Of a stretch of 64,000 bases of DNA, positions 1-8,380 are shown in pieces. A program made the translations under genes and the position numbers. Numbering within the stretch: the stretch's first letter is position 1; every line of letters starts with the position of its first letter. Origin of the DNA: Sphingomonas sp. S2-65 (lineage in GTDB: Bacteria; Pseudomonadota; Alphaproteobacteria; Sphingomonadales; Sphingomonadaceae); assembly GCF_021513175.1 (NCBI RefSeq), contig NZ_CP090953.1, forward strand, positions 3,654,501 through 3,718,500. Reading direction: 5' to 3'. The notes beneath the pieces were generated by a model that worked only from the letters and a program-made list of their open reading frames with translations, searched no databases and was not told the DNA's origin.

Positions 1-1
1 C

Positions 2-1153
2 CGGATCGTCAGCATCGACCTCAACGATCCGAGTCTGACGCCCAAGGAGATCGTGCCCGAGCAGAAGGAAACGCTGGCGGGCGCGTCGATCGTCGGCGGG
101 CGGCTGGTGCTCAACTATATGGTCGACGCGAAGACCGAGGTGCGCCGCTACACGCTGGACGGCAAGGCCGAGGGTAAGGTGACCCTGCCGGGCATCGGCA
201 CCGCGAGCGGCTTTGGCGGGGAGGTGGACGATCCCGAGACCTTCTTCGCGTTCACCAGCTTCAACTATCCCACCACGATCTTCCGCTACGATGTGAAGAC
301 CGGCCAGGCGACGCCCTGGGCGCAGCCCAAGGTCGCGTTCGACCCCAGCCAGTACAAGGTCGAGCAGCGCTTCTTCGCGTCGAAGGACGGGACCAAGGTG
401 CCGATGTTCGTGGTGCGCAAGGCGACCACCACCGGGCCGGCACCGACATTGCTGTGGGGCTATGGCGGGTTCAACGTGCCCTATACCCCCAGCTTCTCGG
501 CGGCCCGGGTGGCGTGGATGGAGCAGGGCGGCGTGTTCGTGCTGGCCAACATCCGCGGCGGCGGCGAATATGGCAAGGCGTGGCACGATGGCGGACGACT
601 GGCCAACAAGCAGAACGTGTTCGACGACTTCATCGGCGCGGGCGAGTATCTGATCCGCGAAGGCATCTCCGGCAAGAACCAGCTGGCGATCCAGGGCGGC
701 TCCAATGGCGGGCTGCTGATCGGCGCGGTGGTCAACCAGCGGCCCGACCTGTTCGCGGCGGCGCTGCCGGCGGTGGGCGTGATGGACATGCTGCGCTTCG
801 ACCGGTTCACCGCGGGGCGCTATTGGGTCGACGATTATGGCTATCCGTCGAAGGAGGCCGACTTCAAGCGGCTCTACGCCTATTCGCCCTATCACAATAT
901 CAAGGGCGGGCGGGACTATCCGGCGATCCTGGTGACCACCGCGGACACCGACGATCGCGTCGTGCCCGGCCACAGCTTCAAATACACCGCCGCGCTGCAG
1001 GCGGCGGACATCGGCGACAAGCCGCACCTCGCCCGCATCGAGACACGCGCGGGACATGGCTCGGGCAAGCCGACCGACAAGATCATCGAGGAAACGTCGG
1101 ACCTGTACGCCTTTGCCGCCAAGTGGACGGGCATGGACGTAAAGCCGCGCTGA
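2..1153 (+). CDS. Prolyl oligopeptidase family serine peptidase, C-terminal part (5' end outside window)
   Basis: The reading frame is open from base 2, so the N-terminal part lies upstream of the window. The product is an S9A prolyl oligopeptidase, which cleaves short peptides after proline and is often periplasmic in this group. What is visible is the end of the beta-propeller, then the alpha/beta-hydrolase domain. The nucleophile serine sits in GGSNGG (codon at 701-703), the acid in ADTDDRVVP and the histidine in RAGHGSGKP, so the triad is complete. A 12-bp hairpin follows the stop. Family assignment is secure; localisation cannot be judged without the N-terminus. Confidence 0.93.
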   Translation, partial: RIVSIDLNDPSLTPKEIVPEQKETLAGASIVGGRLVLNYMVDAKTEVRRYTLDGKAEGKVTLPGIGTASGFGGEVDDPETFFAFTSFNYPTTIFRYDVKTGQATPWAQPKVAFDPSQYKVEQRFFASKDGTKVPMFVVRKATTTGPAPTLLWGYGGFNVPYTPSFSAARVAWMEQGGVFVLANIRGGGEYGKAWHDGGRLANKQNVFDDFIGAGEYLIREGISGKNQLAIQGGSNGGLLIGAVVNQRPDLFAAALPAVGVMDMLRFDRFTAGRYWVDDYGYPSKEADFKRLYAYSPYHNIKGGRDYPAILVTTADTDDRVVPGHSFKYTAALQAADIGDKPHLARIETRAGHGSGKPTDKIIEETSDLYAFAAKWTGMDVKPR

Positions 1154-1162
1154 CCAGGCGCT

Positions 1163-1194
1163 GCTGCCGTTCGCTCCCGCGGGCGAACGGCAGC
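1163..1194. terminator. Hairpin between convergent genes
   Basis: A perfect 12-bp inverted repeat (GCTGCCGTTCGC and its complement) with an 8-nt loop lies just after the prolyl oligopeptidase stop and before the end of the convergent gene. There is no T-run, so it is a possible bidirectional terminator or RNA-stabilising stem rather than a textbook intrinsic terminator. Confidence 0.5.
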
Positions 1195-1258
1195 TTCCGC
1201 CACGCCTCGTCGTCCAGCACGGTCGAGGCGCTACCCGCGAGCCGGCCTTGTTTCGGCC

Positions 1259-1720
1259 TCAGCAAGCCCGCCCTCGGCCTGCGCGATAGCGGCGATCAAG
1301 GAGCATGAAGCTCGCCGTGACGCAGGTGAAGGCGAGCAGGAGCGCGAGCAGGGTTCGCCGGACTGCTTGCTCGATCACCGGCCATAGCGACTGCGCATGT
1401 GCCGCCTCGATCGTCAACGCGATCGCCTGCCCCACCACTGTCCCGATCAGCGCGATCGCCAGCACGCGCCAGAAGAAGAAGGCCAGACCACCCGAGATCA
1501 CCGGGGGGCGCTCCAGATACCGCGAAACCACCAGGGCGGGATGGCCAAAGTCATCCAACGCGTCTTGCTCTTCGTCGCTGGTCAGCGGCCGCCCACGCAC
1601 CAGCTCGGCGGCCTCGATCCGCTCGAGCAGCACGCCGCGCAGTTCGGCCAGGATGTCGGATCGCTGCGCGCGCGGCATCCAGAAGGACATCCGCTTCAGG
1701 TATCGGTCAAGGGCGGTCAT
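1259..1720 (-). CDS. HAAS/DUF1700-like membrane protein paired with PadR
   Basis: A 153-residue protein. Its first ~75 residues are a charged helical domain (LDRYLKRMSFWMP, then ILAELRGVLLERIE and EEQDALDDFGHPALVVSRYL). This pattern resembles HAAS/DUF1700 modules, which are often encoded next to PadR regulators. Two hydrophobic membrane segments follow, at about residues 80-102 and 117-140. The start is the ATG at 1720, which overlaps the padR stop as ATGA, so the two are translationally coupled. A role as a membrane-bound modulator working with the PadR protein is inferred from context. Confidence 0.7.
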   Translation of the reverse strand: MTALDRYLKRMSFWMPRAQRSDILAELRGVLLERIEAAELVRGRPLTSDEEQDALDDFGHPALVVSRYLERPPVISGGLAFFFWRVLAIALIGTVVGQAIALTIEAAHAQSLWPVIEQAVRRTLLALLLAFTCVTASFMLLDRRYRAGRGRAC

Positions 1721-2073
1721 CGGCTTTGCTCCCCGGTCAGTGCTTCGAGCCCAGCAGTCTGGCGACGCCATTCGCCGATCAGGGCCGCATAGGTCTCGGC
1801 GCCGACGGACGAGAGGCGGTAGAAGCGCTTGTTGCGCGACCCCTCCATTCGCCACTCGCTCGTCAACAGCGCCTGTTCTTCGAGCCGACGCAGCATGGGA
1901 TAGAGCGCGCCTTCCTCTATCTCGACGCCGCCGCCGGCCAGGGCATCGCGCACCGCCGTGCCGTTCGCTTCCTCCCGCAGAACGGCGAGGACGGCGAGGA
2001 CCAACGTGCCGCGTCGCAACTCCTGGCGCAGCGCGTCGGCGACAGGCCGCTTCGTGGGCGTTCCTCCGCTCAA
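1717..2073 (-). CDS. PadR family transcriptional regulator
   Basis: A 118-residue winged-helix protein. The segment RRGTLVLAVLAVL..GTAVRDAL..GGGVEIEEGALYPMLRRLEEQALLTSEW is the typical PadR N-terminal domain, with the recognition helix around GALYPMLRRLE. It then has the wing RNKRFYRLSSVG and a short C-terminal helix. The start appears to be TTG at 2073, which overlaps the upstream hydrolase stop as TTGA. It is the middle gene of a three-gene operon and probably represses that operon; a candidate operator lies at 3083-3101. Function is assigned by family only and the inducer is unknown. Confidence 0.85.
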   Translation of the reverse strand: MSGGTPTKRPVADALRQELRRGTLVLAVLAVLREEANGTAVRDALAGGGVEIEEGALYPMLRRLEEQALLTSEWRMEGSRNKRFYRLSSVGAETYAALIGEWRRQTAGLEALTGEQSR

Positions 2074-3047
2074 CGGGCTCTCGCCGCATTGGCTTTTACG
2101 GCCGAGACGATGGCCGCGCCTTTGCCGGCTGGCAGATCATGGCCCATGCCCTCGATCGTCATGAACCGCGCCCCGGCGATCGTGTCGGCAACCTCCTGGC
2201 CCGATTTAGGCGAGATCAGGGGATCGTCCCCACCGTGGATTACCAGCGTGGGGGTCTGGATCTTGGCCAGCCTCGGGCGGAGATCGCCAAGCACTAGCAT
2301 CGCCGCGCCCTGCCGCGCGAAGCCGACCGGGTCCGCGTCGCGCGCGACGGTCCGTTCGATCAGCTGCCGCGCCGCGTCGGCATCGAAGCCGGATGCGCGG
2401 CCGGCGAGTGCGCGATAGCTGGCAAGCCGGCGGGCCAGCACCTGCGGCGCGCCATCGTTGGGGGACGGCTGCGGAATGGCGGACAGCGTCGCAGGATCAG
2501 CCGGCATCGGGATCTGGGGATTGCCCGAGTTCGCGGCGATGAGGTTGAGCGAGCGGACGCGTTCTGGCCGAGCCTCCGCAACGAGAGCGGCGATGGTGGC
2601 ACCACCCGATATGCCGAGCAGGTCGGCGCGGGCGATCCCGAGCTGGTCGAGCAGCGCAACGGCGTCCTTCGCCATGTCGTCGGCGGTGTAGGGAAGATCC
2701 GGCTTCTTGCCGGCGCCGAGTGCCCCGAAAATTGCGGCCCAATCCGGAGAGCCCGCACGGGAAAAATGCGTCGAGGTGCCGGCGTCGCGATTGTCGAAGA
2801 CGATGACGCGGAACCCGGCGCGGGCGAGGCGATCGATCAACTCGGGCGGCCACTCGATCAACTGCATGCCCGTCCCGGCGATCAGCAGCAGCGGCCGGCC
2901 CTTTGCCGGCCCGGCGATGCGATAGGCAAGTTGCACGCCGTTCGCCTGCACCAGCGCCGTCGCGGCCTGCCGATCCCCGGAAGCAGCGACAGCGGGCGAA
3001 CAGGCAAGCGTGGTCGAAAGGCAGGCAAGGACAAGCAGTCGGTGCAT
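2070..3047 (-). CDS. Secreted alpha/beta hydrolase
   Basis: A 325-residue alpha/beta-fold hydrolase. Residues 1-21 or so (MHRLLVLACLSTTLACSPAVAA) form an export signal. The fold shows GRPLLLIAGTGMQ (oxyanion strand), VIVFDNRDAGTSTHF, the nucleophile elbow GISGGA, LVIHGGDDPLI near the acid residue, and GMGHDLP with the histidine. The start is the ATG at 3047 because it creates the signal peptide and has GGAG upstream; an in-frame start further upstream lacks these. It is the first gene of the PadR operon. The substrate is unknown; esters or lactones are plausible. Confidence 0.85.
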   Translation of the reverse strand: MHRLLVLACLSTTLACSPAVAASGDRQAATALVQANGVQLAYRIAGPAKGRPLLLIAGTGMQLIEWPPELIDRLARAGFRVIVFDNRDAGTSTHFSRAGSPDWAAIFGALGAGKKPDLPYTADDMAKDAVALLDQLGIARADLLGISGGATIAALVAEARPERVRSLNLIAANSGNPQIPMPADPATLSAIPQPSPNDGAPQVLARRLASYRALAGRASGFDADAARQLIERTVARDADPVGFARQGAAMLVLGDLRPRLAKIQTPTLVIHGGDDPLISPKSGQEVADTIAGARFMTIEGMGHDLPAGKGAAIVSAVKANAARAR

Positions 3048-3082
3048 GAGTGACACTCCGTTACTCTGACTGCATGCATTGC

Positions 3083-3101
3083 ACAGTGTGCGTCGCACTG
3101 T
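3083..3101. promoter_or_regulatory. Candidate operator/promoter of the hydrolase-padR operon
   Basis: An inverted repeat, ACAGTG-N7-CACTGT, lies 36-54 bp upstream of the hydrolase ATG. On the minus strand a TTGACA (3104-3099) overlaps it, and a weak -10-like CAATGC follows 17 bp later. A dyad sitting in a promoter spacer fits a repressor site, and PadR is the obvious candidate. This is inferred from position and symmetry. Confidence 0.45.
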
Positions 3102-3460
3102 CAACGGTCCGGCGCCTGGCGGAAGTCATGTTGCGGAAGCGGGGAGATGCGCGTCAGCGAAAAATCAGCACCTGCGCGAAACTGCGGCGGCAGCTAGCGC
3201 CCGCAAAGGGAGCCACCCGCAATTTGAACGAAGGCCCGCCTGAACCGCTTACGGCTCGAAAGTGGAAGATCTGACACCCACTCGCTTGCCGACGGTCAGC
3301 GGATTAGCTGGCAAAGTTGGATTTGCTTTGCTGGTATTCGCCGATGCTTGGTCTCTACGCCCCCGCTTGCCCCGCCACGAACCTGCGGCAGACAAGAACT
3401 TCGCCAACTTCACCTTCGTCCAAAGCGCCGCGGTTCCGCGCAAATGCGTGGGTTCTTCAT

Positions 3461-3480
3461 CCAACCAAAAGGTTGGTTGA
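3461..3480. repeat. Hairpin repeat copy 1 (CCAACC-AAAA-GGTTGG core)
   Basis: The 20-mer CCAACCAAAAGGTTGGTTGA forms a 6-bp stem with an AAAA loop. The same 20 bases occur in inverted orientation at 62143-62162, where the stem is longer. It ends 78 bp upstream of the guaA start. It may be a dispersed repeat or a terminator-like element; no T-run follows. Confidence 0.6.
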
Positions 3481-3558
3481 TCCGCGGCTCTCGAGTCGGC
3501 GCCTGCCGTGCGGCGCGGCCGACTTTACAGACCGGCGCACCCTGCCTATCGGCCAGCC

Positions 3559-5118
3559 ATGACGGTCGAGCACAGCGAATCCATCCTCATCGTCGATTTC
3601 GGCAGCCAGGTTACCCAGCTGATCGCGCGCCGCGTGCGCGAGGCCGGGGTCTATTCCGAGATCGCACCCTTCACCACTGCCCGCGAGGCGTTCGAGCGGA
3701 TGAAGCCGCAGGGCGTGATCCTGTCGGGCTCGCCCGCTTCGGTGCTGACCGAAGGAAGCCCGCGCGTGCCCCAGGAGATCTTCGATTCCGGGCTGCCGGT
3801 GCTGGGCATCTGCTATGGCCAGCAGACCATGACTCACCAGCTCGGCGGCGACGTGGTGCTGGGGGATTCGGGCGAATTCGGCCAGGCGTTCGTCGACGTG
3901 GTCGACGATTGCGAGCTGTTCGACGGGCTGTGGCAGGTCGGCGAGAAGCACCAGGTGTGGATGAGCCATGGCGACAAGGTGACCGCGCTCGCGCCCGGCT
4001 TCCGCGCGGTGGCGACCAGCCCGGGCGCGCCGCATGCGGTGATCGCCAACGACGCCAAGCGCTATTATGCGATGCAGTTCCACCCCGAGGTGGTGCACAC
4101 GCCCGACGGCGCGCGACTGCTGGCCAATTTCGTCCGGCACGTGTGCGGGCTGAAGGGCGAGTGGACGATGGCGGAGTTCCGCGCCGCCAAGATTGCCGAG
4201 ATCCGCGCGCAGGTGGGCAGCGGCCGCGTGATCTGCGGGCTGTCGGGCGGCGTCGACTCCGCGGTTGCGGCGGTGCTGATCCATGAGGCGATCGGCGAGC
4301 AGCTGACGTGCGTGTTCGTCGATCATGGCCTGATGCGCAGCGGCGAGGCCGATCAGGTCGTCAGCCTGTTTCGCGGGCATTACAACATCCCGCTCGTCCA
4401 TGTGAACGCCGAGACGCTGTTCCTGAACGGGCTTGCCGGGCTCACCGATCCCGAGGCCAAGCGCAAGTTCATCGGCAAGACCTTCATCGAAGTGTTCGAG
4501 GATGAAGCCAAGAAGATCGGTGGCGCCGACTTCCTGGCGCAGGGCACGCTGTATCCCGACGTGATCGAGAGCGTGAGCTTCACCGGCGGGCCGAGCGTGA
4601 CGATCAAGAGCCACCACAATGTCGGCGGGCTGCCCGAGCGCATGAACATGAAGCTGGTCGAGCCGCTGCGCGAGCTGTTCAAGGACGAGGTCCGCGAACT
4701 CGGCCGCGAGCTGGGGCTGCCCGACATCTTCGTCGGACGGCACCCGTTCCCGGGCCCCGGCCTGGCGATCCGCATTCCCGGCGAAGTCACCAAGGAACGC
4801 TGCGACATCCTGCGCAAGGCCGATGCGATCTACCTCGAGGAGATCCGCAACGCCGGGCTGTACGATGCGATCTGGCAGGCGTTCGCGGTGCTGCTGCCGG
4901 TGCGCAGCGTCGGCGTGATGGGCGATGGCCGGACCTATGACAGCGTGCTGGCGCTGCGGGCGGTGACTTCGACCGATGGGATGACCGCGGTCGCGTTCCA
5001 GTTCCCCGGCGACTTTCTGCCGCGGGTGGCGACGCGGATCGTCAACGAAGTGCGCGGCGTCAACCGGGTGACCTACGACTACACGTCGAAGCCGCCCGGT
5101 ACGATCGAATGGGAATGA
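3559..5118 (+). CDS. guaA: GMP synthase (glutamine-hydrolysing)
   Basis: Converts XMP, ATP and glutamine to GMP in purine synthesis. The 519-residue length is normal. The N-terminal class I glutamine amidotransferase has the nucleophile Cys85 in VLGICYGQQ and the His/Glu pair in [10 protein letters not shown]. The ATP-pyrophosphatase domain carries the P-loop SGGVDSAV. The C-terminal dimerisation domain ends with [18 protein letters not shown]. The ATG at 3559 is chosen because [17 protein letters not shown] is the family N-terminus; 17 further in-frame residues upstream are not family-like. It ends in a strong intrinsic terminator. The guaA 3' end is a known genomic-island insertion site, and an integrase remnant lies 1.2 kb downstream. 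Confidence 0.98.
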   Translation: MTVEHSESILIVDFGSQVTQLIARRVREAGVYSEIAPFTTAREAFERMKPQGVILSGSPASVLTEGSPRVPQEIFDSGLPVLGICYGQQTMTHQLGGDVVLGDSGEFGQAFVDVVDDCELFDGLWQVGEKHQVWMSHGDKVTALAPGFRAVATSPGAPHAVIANDAKRYYAMQFHPEVVHTPDGARLLANFVRHVCGLKGEWTMAEFRAAKIAEIRAQVGSGRVICGLSGGVDSAVAAVLIHEAIGEQLTCVFVDHGLMRSGEADQVVSLFRGHYNIPLVHVNAETLFLNGLAGLTDPEAKRKFIGKTFIEVFEDEAKKIGGADFLAQGTLYPDVIESVSFTGGPSVTIKSHHNVGGLPERMNMKLVEPLRELFKDEVRELGRELGLPDIFVGRHPFPGPGLAIRIPGEVTKERCDILRKADAIYLEEIRNAGLYDAIWQAFAVLLPVRSVGVMGDGRTYDSVLALRAVTSTDGMTAVAFQFPGDFLPRVATRIVNEVRGVNRVTYDYTSKPPGTIEWE

Positions 5119-5163
5119 TCTGACCTCCGGTACAGGCCGGCACTGGGAGGCAATACGCTACGG

Positions 5164-5191
5164 AAAAGCCCGCAGAAATGCGGGCTTTTTT
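5164..5191 (+). terminator. Rho-independent terminator of guaA
   Basis: AAAAGCCCGCA-GAAA-TGCGGGCTTTT: an 11-bp perfect stem with a GAAA tetraloop and a run of six Ts, 45 bp after the guaA stop. Confidence 0.93.
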
Positions 5192-5317
5192 CGTCTGGGG
5201 GATACAACTGTAAGCGCCCGGTCTCGATTGTGTCTCTCAATAACCCGCCCTTCCGCTTCCGCTCAATAGTCGCCGCTCGGCTCATGCACCCTGGCGATCG
5301 AAAGCAGTCCGCTGGCC

Positions 5318-5749
5318 CTACCAAAACTTGGAATGTTTCGGCCACGACCCAGCCTCGGCCGCCGCGATCACTTGCGCCACTGTGATCGGCGTTCGTCTTC
5401 GTGCGGTCTTTCGTGAAACCCAATACCATCCTGCCACTAGCGCGAGCACCAGCAAGACAACCGGCGAGGCCCAAAATGCGAGCACCGCTACGGCAAGGGA
5501 GAAGAAAAGATATAACACGCCGCACCCTGCCGCAAGGCGAGGTTCGAAGTGGCTAACCCATTCCCGGTGCAGGTGCCGTAGGTCGGTTCCGAACTGACAA
5601 TGCAAAAGCGCTAAGAATTCCGCAGCCTCGCGCTCGCTCATGCCAAGATCTTCACAGAGCCGGTGTGGCAAGTCGATCTCTTCACTAGATGTGCTTCGAT
5701 GAGCCGCCAGGAGGCTAACCACCTTAGATGCGATCGGCTGATCTATCAT
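5318..5749 (-). CDS. DUF1493-like protein with two membrane segments
   Basis: A 143-residue protein. The N-terminal ~70 residues resemble acyl-carrier-like DUF1493 proteins: EEIDLPHRLCEDLGMSEREAAEFLALLHCQFGTDLRHLH. A hydrophobic stretch follows (GVLYLFFSLAVAVLAFW, then VVLLVLALVAGWYWV), and a C-terminal TPITVAQVIAAAEAGSW, which also matches the end of that family. The start is the ATG at 5749 (MIDQPIASK); the in-frame extension upstream is not family-like. No serine in a clear phosphopantetheine DSL motif is present. Function is unknown. It sits in a patch that reads less GC-rich than its surroundings, next to mobile-element debris. Confidence 0.6.
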   Translation of the reverse strand: MIDQPIASKVVSLLAAHRSTSSEEIDLPHRLCEDLGMSEREAAEFLALLHCQFGTDLRHLHREWVSHFEPRLAAGCGVLYLFFSLAVAVLAFWASPVVLLVLALVAGWYWVSRKTARRRTPITVAQVIAAAEAGSWPKHSKFW

Positions 5750-5892
5750 GTTTCTAATTATCACAGACAAATGGAGGCTCGGCAACGACCGCAAGCCATC
5801 GCCCCTCCGCGCACAATCCACAAGCCGAGGCGGGAAAGCAATTAATGGAGAATATACCTCTTGGCGTCATGTATCAGCGTAGGAGGGGATCG

Positions 5893-6081
5893 ATGACACC
5901 TCTAGGATTTCTGGTTTTCGGCGGTTTGGGACTCCTGGTTTGGGCGCTACTTCCATCTTCGAACCGTAGTGCTCAATCAGCCGCTGGCTGTGCGGCTCTT
6001 TCCTTTTTGCTTGGCCCGCTTGCCCTGCTTGCTGGAATCGCCTTCCTCTTCATGGTCGCTGTGGCCGCAGGGCAGGGCTAG
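5893..6081 (+). CDS. Small membrane protein, unknown function
   Basis: 62 residues with two hydrophobic segments (LGFLVFGGLGLLVWALL and AALSFLLGPLALLAGIAFLFMVAVAA). The ATG at 5893 is preferred over one at 5845 because AGGAGGGG lies 6-8 bases before it. No family was recognised. It is divergent from the DUF1493-like gene. Confidence 0.5.
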   Translation: MTPLGFLVFGGLGLLVWALLPSSNRSAQSAAGCAALSFLLGPLALLAGIAFLFMVAVAAGQG

Positions 6082-6298
6082 GGCCAAGTTCTGCTCCATT
6101 GAACAAGCGCGAAGCGACGGAAGGTGAGCGTCAGCTTTTGAAGATTGACGCTCTGAAGCCGCCATTCCGCTTTCCAACCGCGTAAAGACGTCCGAACCGC
6201 TGGTGCGGCGCCCGGATAGCGGCTGTCGGATTGATGTGAATGAGCGTCCGGAGTTGGGGAGCTGAAAGGGTGGTCTGGACGACCGATTGTGGGCCGGC

Positions 6299-6400
6299 TC
6301 AGATCTCCGTGCGCTCGGCCAATTCCAAAGCGTCCTCTACGTCAACGCCCAGGTAACGCACGGTGCTGTCTATCTTGGCATGGTCGGTCTCGATGTAGCT
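6299..6400 (-). pseudogene. Tyrosine recombinase remnant (C-terminal 33 codons)
   Basis: The last 33 codons of this frame include DHAKIDSTVRYLGVDVEDALELAE. This is the C-terminal box of phage-type integrases (usual form GHTKIxSTVRYLGVxVDDAL), with the catalytic tyrosine in VRYLG. Upstream in the same frame the sequence stops resembling an integrase, and the Arg and HxxR boxes are absent. It is therefore a decayed or recombined fragment. It runs in the same direction as the truncated benE and abuts it. Confidence 0.7.
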
Positions 6401-6410
6401 AAGCCCGCTA

Positions 6411-6995
6411 CTACGAGCGAGAGCGCCGCGTGTTCGAGCCGTGCTCCCCCGGTTGGTAAGCCACCGTCGAGCGCGAGCGTCGCCATACCGTGCACGGCCG
6501 ACCAGCAGGCGAGTGTCGCAGCAGGACGACGAGCAGCGGCTCGCTCGGCGCAAGGCGGAACACTTCGAGTCCGAAAGGCAGCAGCACGCCCGCCAGCATC
6601 GCCGACGCGATCGAGGCGGGGATCGCCGTGGCGAGCCGCGCGAGCGCGGGGATCGCGCCGAGCATCGCGGTCATCAGCCCGGCAGCGAGGAACACGCCGC
6701 ACGCGACCGGCCAGGAGAGCGGCTGCGCCGTCGCCAGCAGCGCTGCTCCAGGCGTCGACCAGGCGAGCACCACCGGGATGCGGAGCCGGAAGGAAAGCGC
6801 AGCGCCGGCGATCGCGATGCCGAGGCACAAGGCGGTCACTGCGGACCCGGTCTGATCGACCGATGCGCCGAGATTGGCCATTGCCTGGATGACCAGCGCG
6901 ATCGTGCCGCCAAAACCCAGCGCGGCGGCGACGAGCGCCGAGGACCAGGCGGAGAGGGGAAGGAGGGATCGAAGCATGGGGCGCCCTCTTGTCAT
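6411..6995 (-). pseudogene. benE: Truncated BenE-family benzoate/H+ symporter
   Basis: The first ~158 residues match the N-terminal half of BenE transporters. Membrane segments include ALVAAALGFGGTIALVIQAM, ALCLGIAIAGAALSF, VACGVFLAAGLMTAML and AIPASIASAMLAGVLLPFGLEVF, and the family motif RIPVVLAWSTPGAALLA is present. Full-length BenE has about 390 residues. Here the frame passes after SEPLLVVLLRHS into about 35 unrelated residues and ends where the integrase remnant begins. The second half of the transporter is missing, so it is unlikely to work. Confidence 0.8.
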
Positions 6996-7069
6996 CGTCT
7001 TCGAACGGCAAACAGGCGGACGAGGATGGCTCCTCGTCCGCCTGCGATGGTCAGCTTAGGGAGCTGGCG

Positions 7070-7864
7070 TCAGCCGGCCTTGCGCGCGGACTCCCTGGCC
7101 GCTTGGTCGATCACGTCGGCGACGACCTTGGGTTGGGTCTTGAAGACCGCGTGGCTTGCCTTCACCTCCACCGTCGCCGCGGCGATCCGCTTGGCCATCG
7201 AACGCAGCATCTTGAGGTCGAACGCCTTGTCGTCGGTGGCGATCACGGCCCAGCTCGGGCGGCTGCGCCAGGCCGCATGCTCGAGCTTGGTGCCGAAGGC
7301 CGACATGCGGATCGGCACCTGCGAGTCGCGCATGAAGGCGGCGTCGGCGTCGCTCGTGTCGGCGGCGAAGCCGGCCTTGAATTGCGCGGGCAGGACGAAA
7401 CCGAACCCGTCACCATGCGTGTCGAGCTTGAACTCGGGCGGGGTGGTGAAGCCGTCATATTGCTGCGCGGTGCTCTCGCCCGCATCCGGAGAGAGTGCGG
7501 AGACATAGACGAGCCCGGCAACCTTGGGGTGGACGCCCGCTTCGGTGATCACGGTGCCGCCCCAGCTATGGCCGACGAGGATGGCCGGGCCGTCCTGGCG
7601 GTCGAGCGCGCGCTGGGTCGCCGCGACATCGTCGGCCAGCGACGTGAGCGGGTTCTGCACCACCGTGACGCGATAGCCGCGCTTGGTGAGGTTGTCATAG
7701 ACCCCGCGCCAGCCAGAACCATCGGCAAAGGCGCCATGGACAAGGACGACGTTCTTCACTGCCTGTTCCTGCGGCAGCGACTGGCTGGTCTGGGCCTGGG
7801 CGGCGGTAGCGAGGCCCGCAGCGACGGTTACGGTGGCGGCGAAGGTCAGAATGTTACGAAGCAT
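7070..7864 (-). CDS. Secreted alpha/beta hydrolase (HGAFADGSGW family)
   Basis: A 264-residue protein with a clear signal peptide (MLRNILTFAATVTVAAGLATAAQA). It has the oxyanion motif VVLVHGAFADGSGW, the nucleophile elbow VGHSWGG and the terminal histidine in VKASHAVF. It resembles EstC/pimeloyl-ester-type esterases that sphingomonads and rhizobia encode in numbers. The start at 7864 has AAGGA seven bases upstream; an ATG six bases earlier is possible. It lies just downstream of ohr on the same strand, so the two may be co-transcribed from the OhrR-controlled promoter. The substrate is unknown. Confidence 0.85.
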   Translation of the reverse strand: MLRNILTFAATVTVAAGLATAAQAQTSQSLPQEQAVKNVVLVHGAFADGSGWRGVYDNLTKRGYRVTVVQNPLTSLADDVAATQRALDRQDGPAILVGHSWGGTVITEAGVHPKVAGLVYVSALSPDAGESTAQQYDGFTTPPEFKLDTHGDGFGFVLPAQFKAGFAADTSDADAAFMRDSQVPIRMSAFGTKLEHAAWRSRPSWAVIATDDKAFDLKMLRSMAKRIAAATVEVKASHAVFKTQPKVVADVIDQAARESARKAG

Positions 7865-7884
7865 GATCATGTCCTTTCTTGGGT

Positions 7885-8310
7885 TCAGGCGGCGAGGAAG
7901 ACGCGGACCGCGAGGCCGTTCCGCGTCAGGTGGGAATAGGGGCACACGACGCCGGCCTCTTCGATCAGGTCGGCGGCGAGGGCGGGCTCGATCTCGGGGA
8001 GAGTGACGGCAAGCGCGACGTCTAGGCCGAAGCCGGTGCCGTCCTCACGCATCCCGATCCCGACGGTGGCGGCGACGTTGGTTTCGGCGGTCAGCTCCAG
8101 CTTGTGGCGGCGGGCGACGAACTTGACTGCGCCCAGGAACGAGGCGGCATAACCGCAGGCGAAGAGCTGTTCGACGTTGGCGCCCTGGCCAGCGGGGCCG
8201 CCGAGTTCCTTCGGCGTCATCAAGGCGAAAGCCAGTGCGCCGTCATCGGTCATGGCATGACCGGTTCGGCCACCGGTCGCAGAAGCGCGGGCTCGATACA
8301 GGATGTCCAT
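7885..8310 (-). CDS. ohr: Organic hydroperoxide resistance protein Ohr
   Basis: A 141-residue Ohr/OsmC-family thiol peroxidase that reduces organic hydroperoxides. The N-terminus reads MDILYRARASATGGRTGHA. The peroxidatic cysteine is Cys52 in NVEQLFACGYAASF, and the resolving cysteine is Cys123 in VCPYSHLTRNG. The ATG at 8310 has GGAG upstream. It is divergent from ohrR, with two near-identical operator-like repeats between them. The hydrolase gene follows 20 bp downstream. Confidence 0.95.
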   Translation of the reverse strand: MDILYRARASATGGRTGHAMTDDGALAFALMTPKELGGPAGQGANVEQLFACGYAASFLGAVKFVARRHKLELTAETNVAATVGIGMREDGTGFGLDVALAVTLPEIEPALAADLIEEAGVVCPYSHLTRNGLAVRVFLAA

Positions 8311-8329
8311 CCACCATCTCCAATGCTGC

Positions 8330-8350
8330 GATAACGTTTATCGCGATATA
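8330..8350. promoter_or_regulatory. Operator-like repeat 1 in the ohr-ohrR interval
   Basis: A 21-bp element containing GTTTATCGCGATAT, with a palindromic core TATCGCGATA. A second copy at 8381-8401 matches at 19 of 21 positions. It is 20 bp upstream of the ohr ATG, so binding here would block ohr transcription. OhrR is the natural candidate ligand. Confidence 0.6.
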
Positions 8351-8380
8351 TGTATCGATGATCCGGATGGACTTGTCTAG

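Larger units (their letters stand above)
3048..3558. other. Intergenic region upstream of guaA
   Basis: About 510 bp between the divergent hydrolase operon and guaA. No convincing coding sequence was seen in either direction; the open frames here lack family features and ribosome sites. It holds the dyad at 3083-3101 and a hairpin at 3461-3480 whose 20-bp core recurs near 62.1 kb. The guaA promoter must lie here, but no clear -35/-10 pair stood out. Confidence 0.6.

Noticed and set aside
3508..3558. Longer GuaA N-terminus in the same frame
   Set aside because: The 17 extra residues are Arg/Pro-rich and not found at GuaA N-termini; [17 protein letters not shown] is the natural start.
3048..3558. 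Small open frames on both strands upstream of guaA
   Set aside because: They have no ribosome sites, no recognisable motifs and overlap each other; they look like chance frames in GC-rich DNA.
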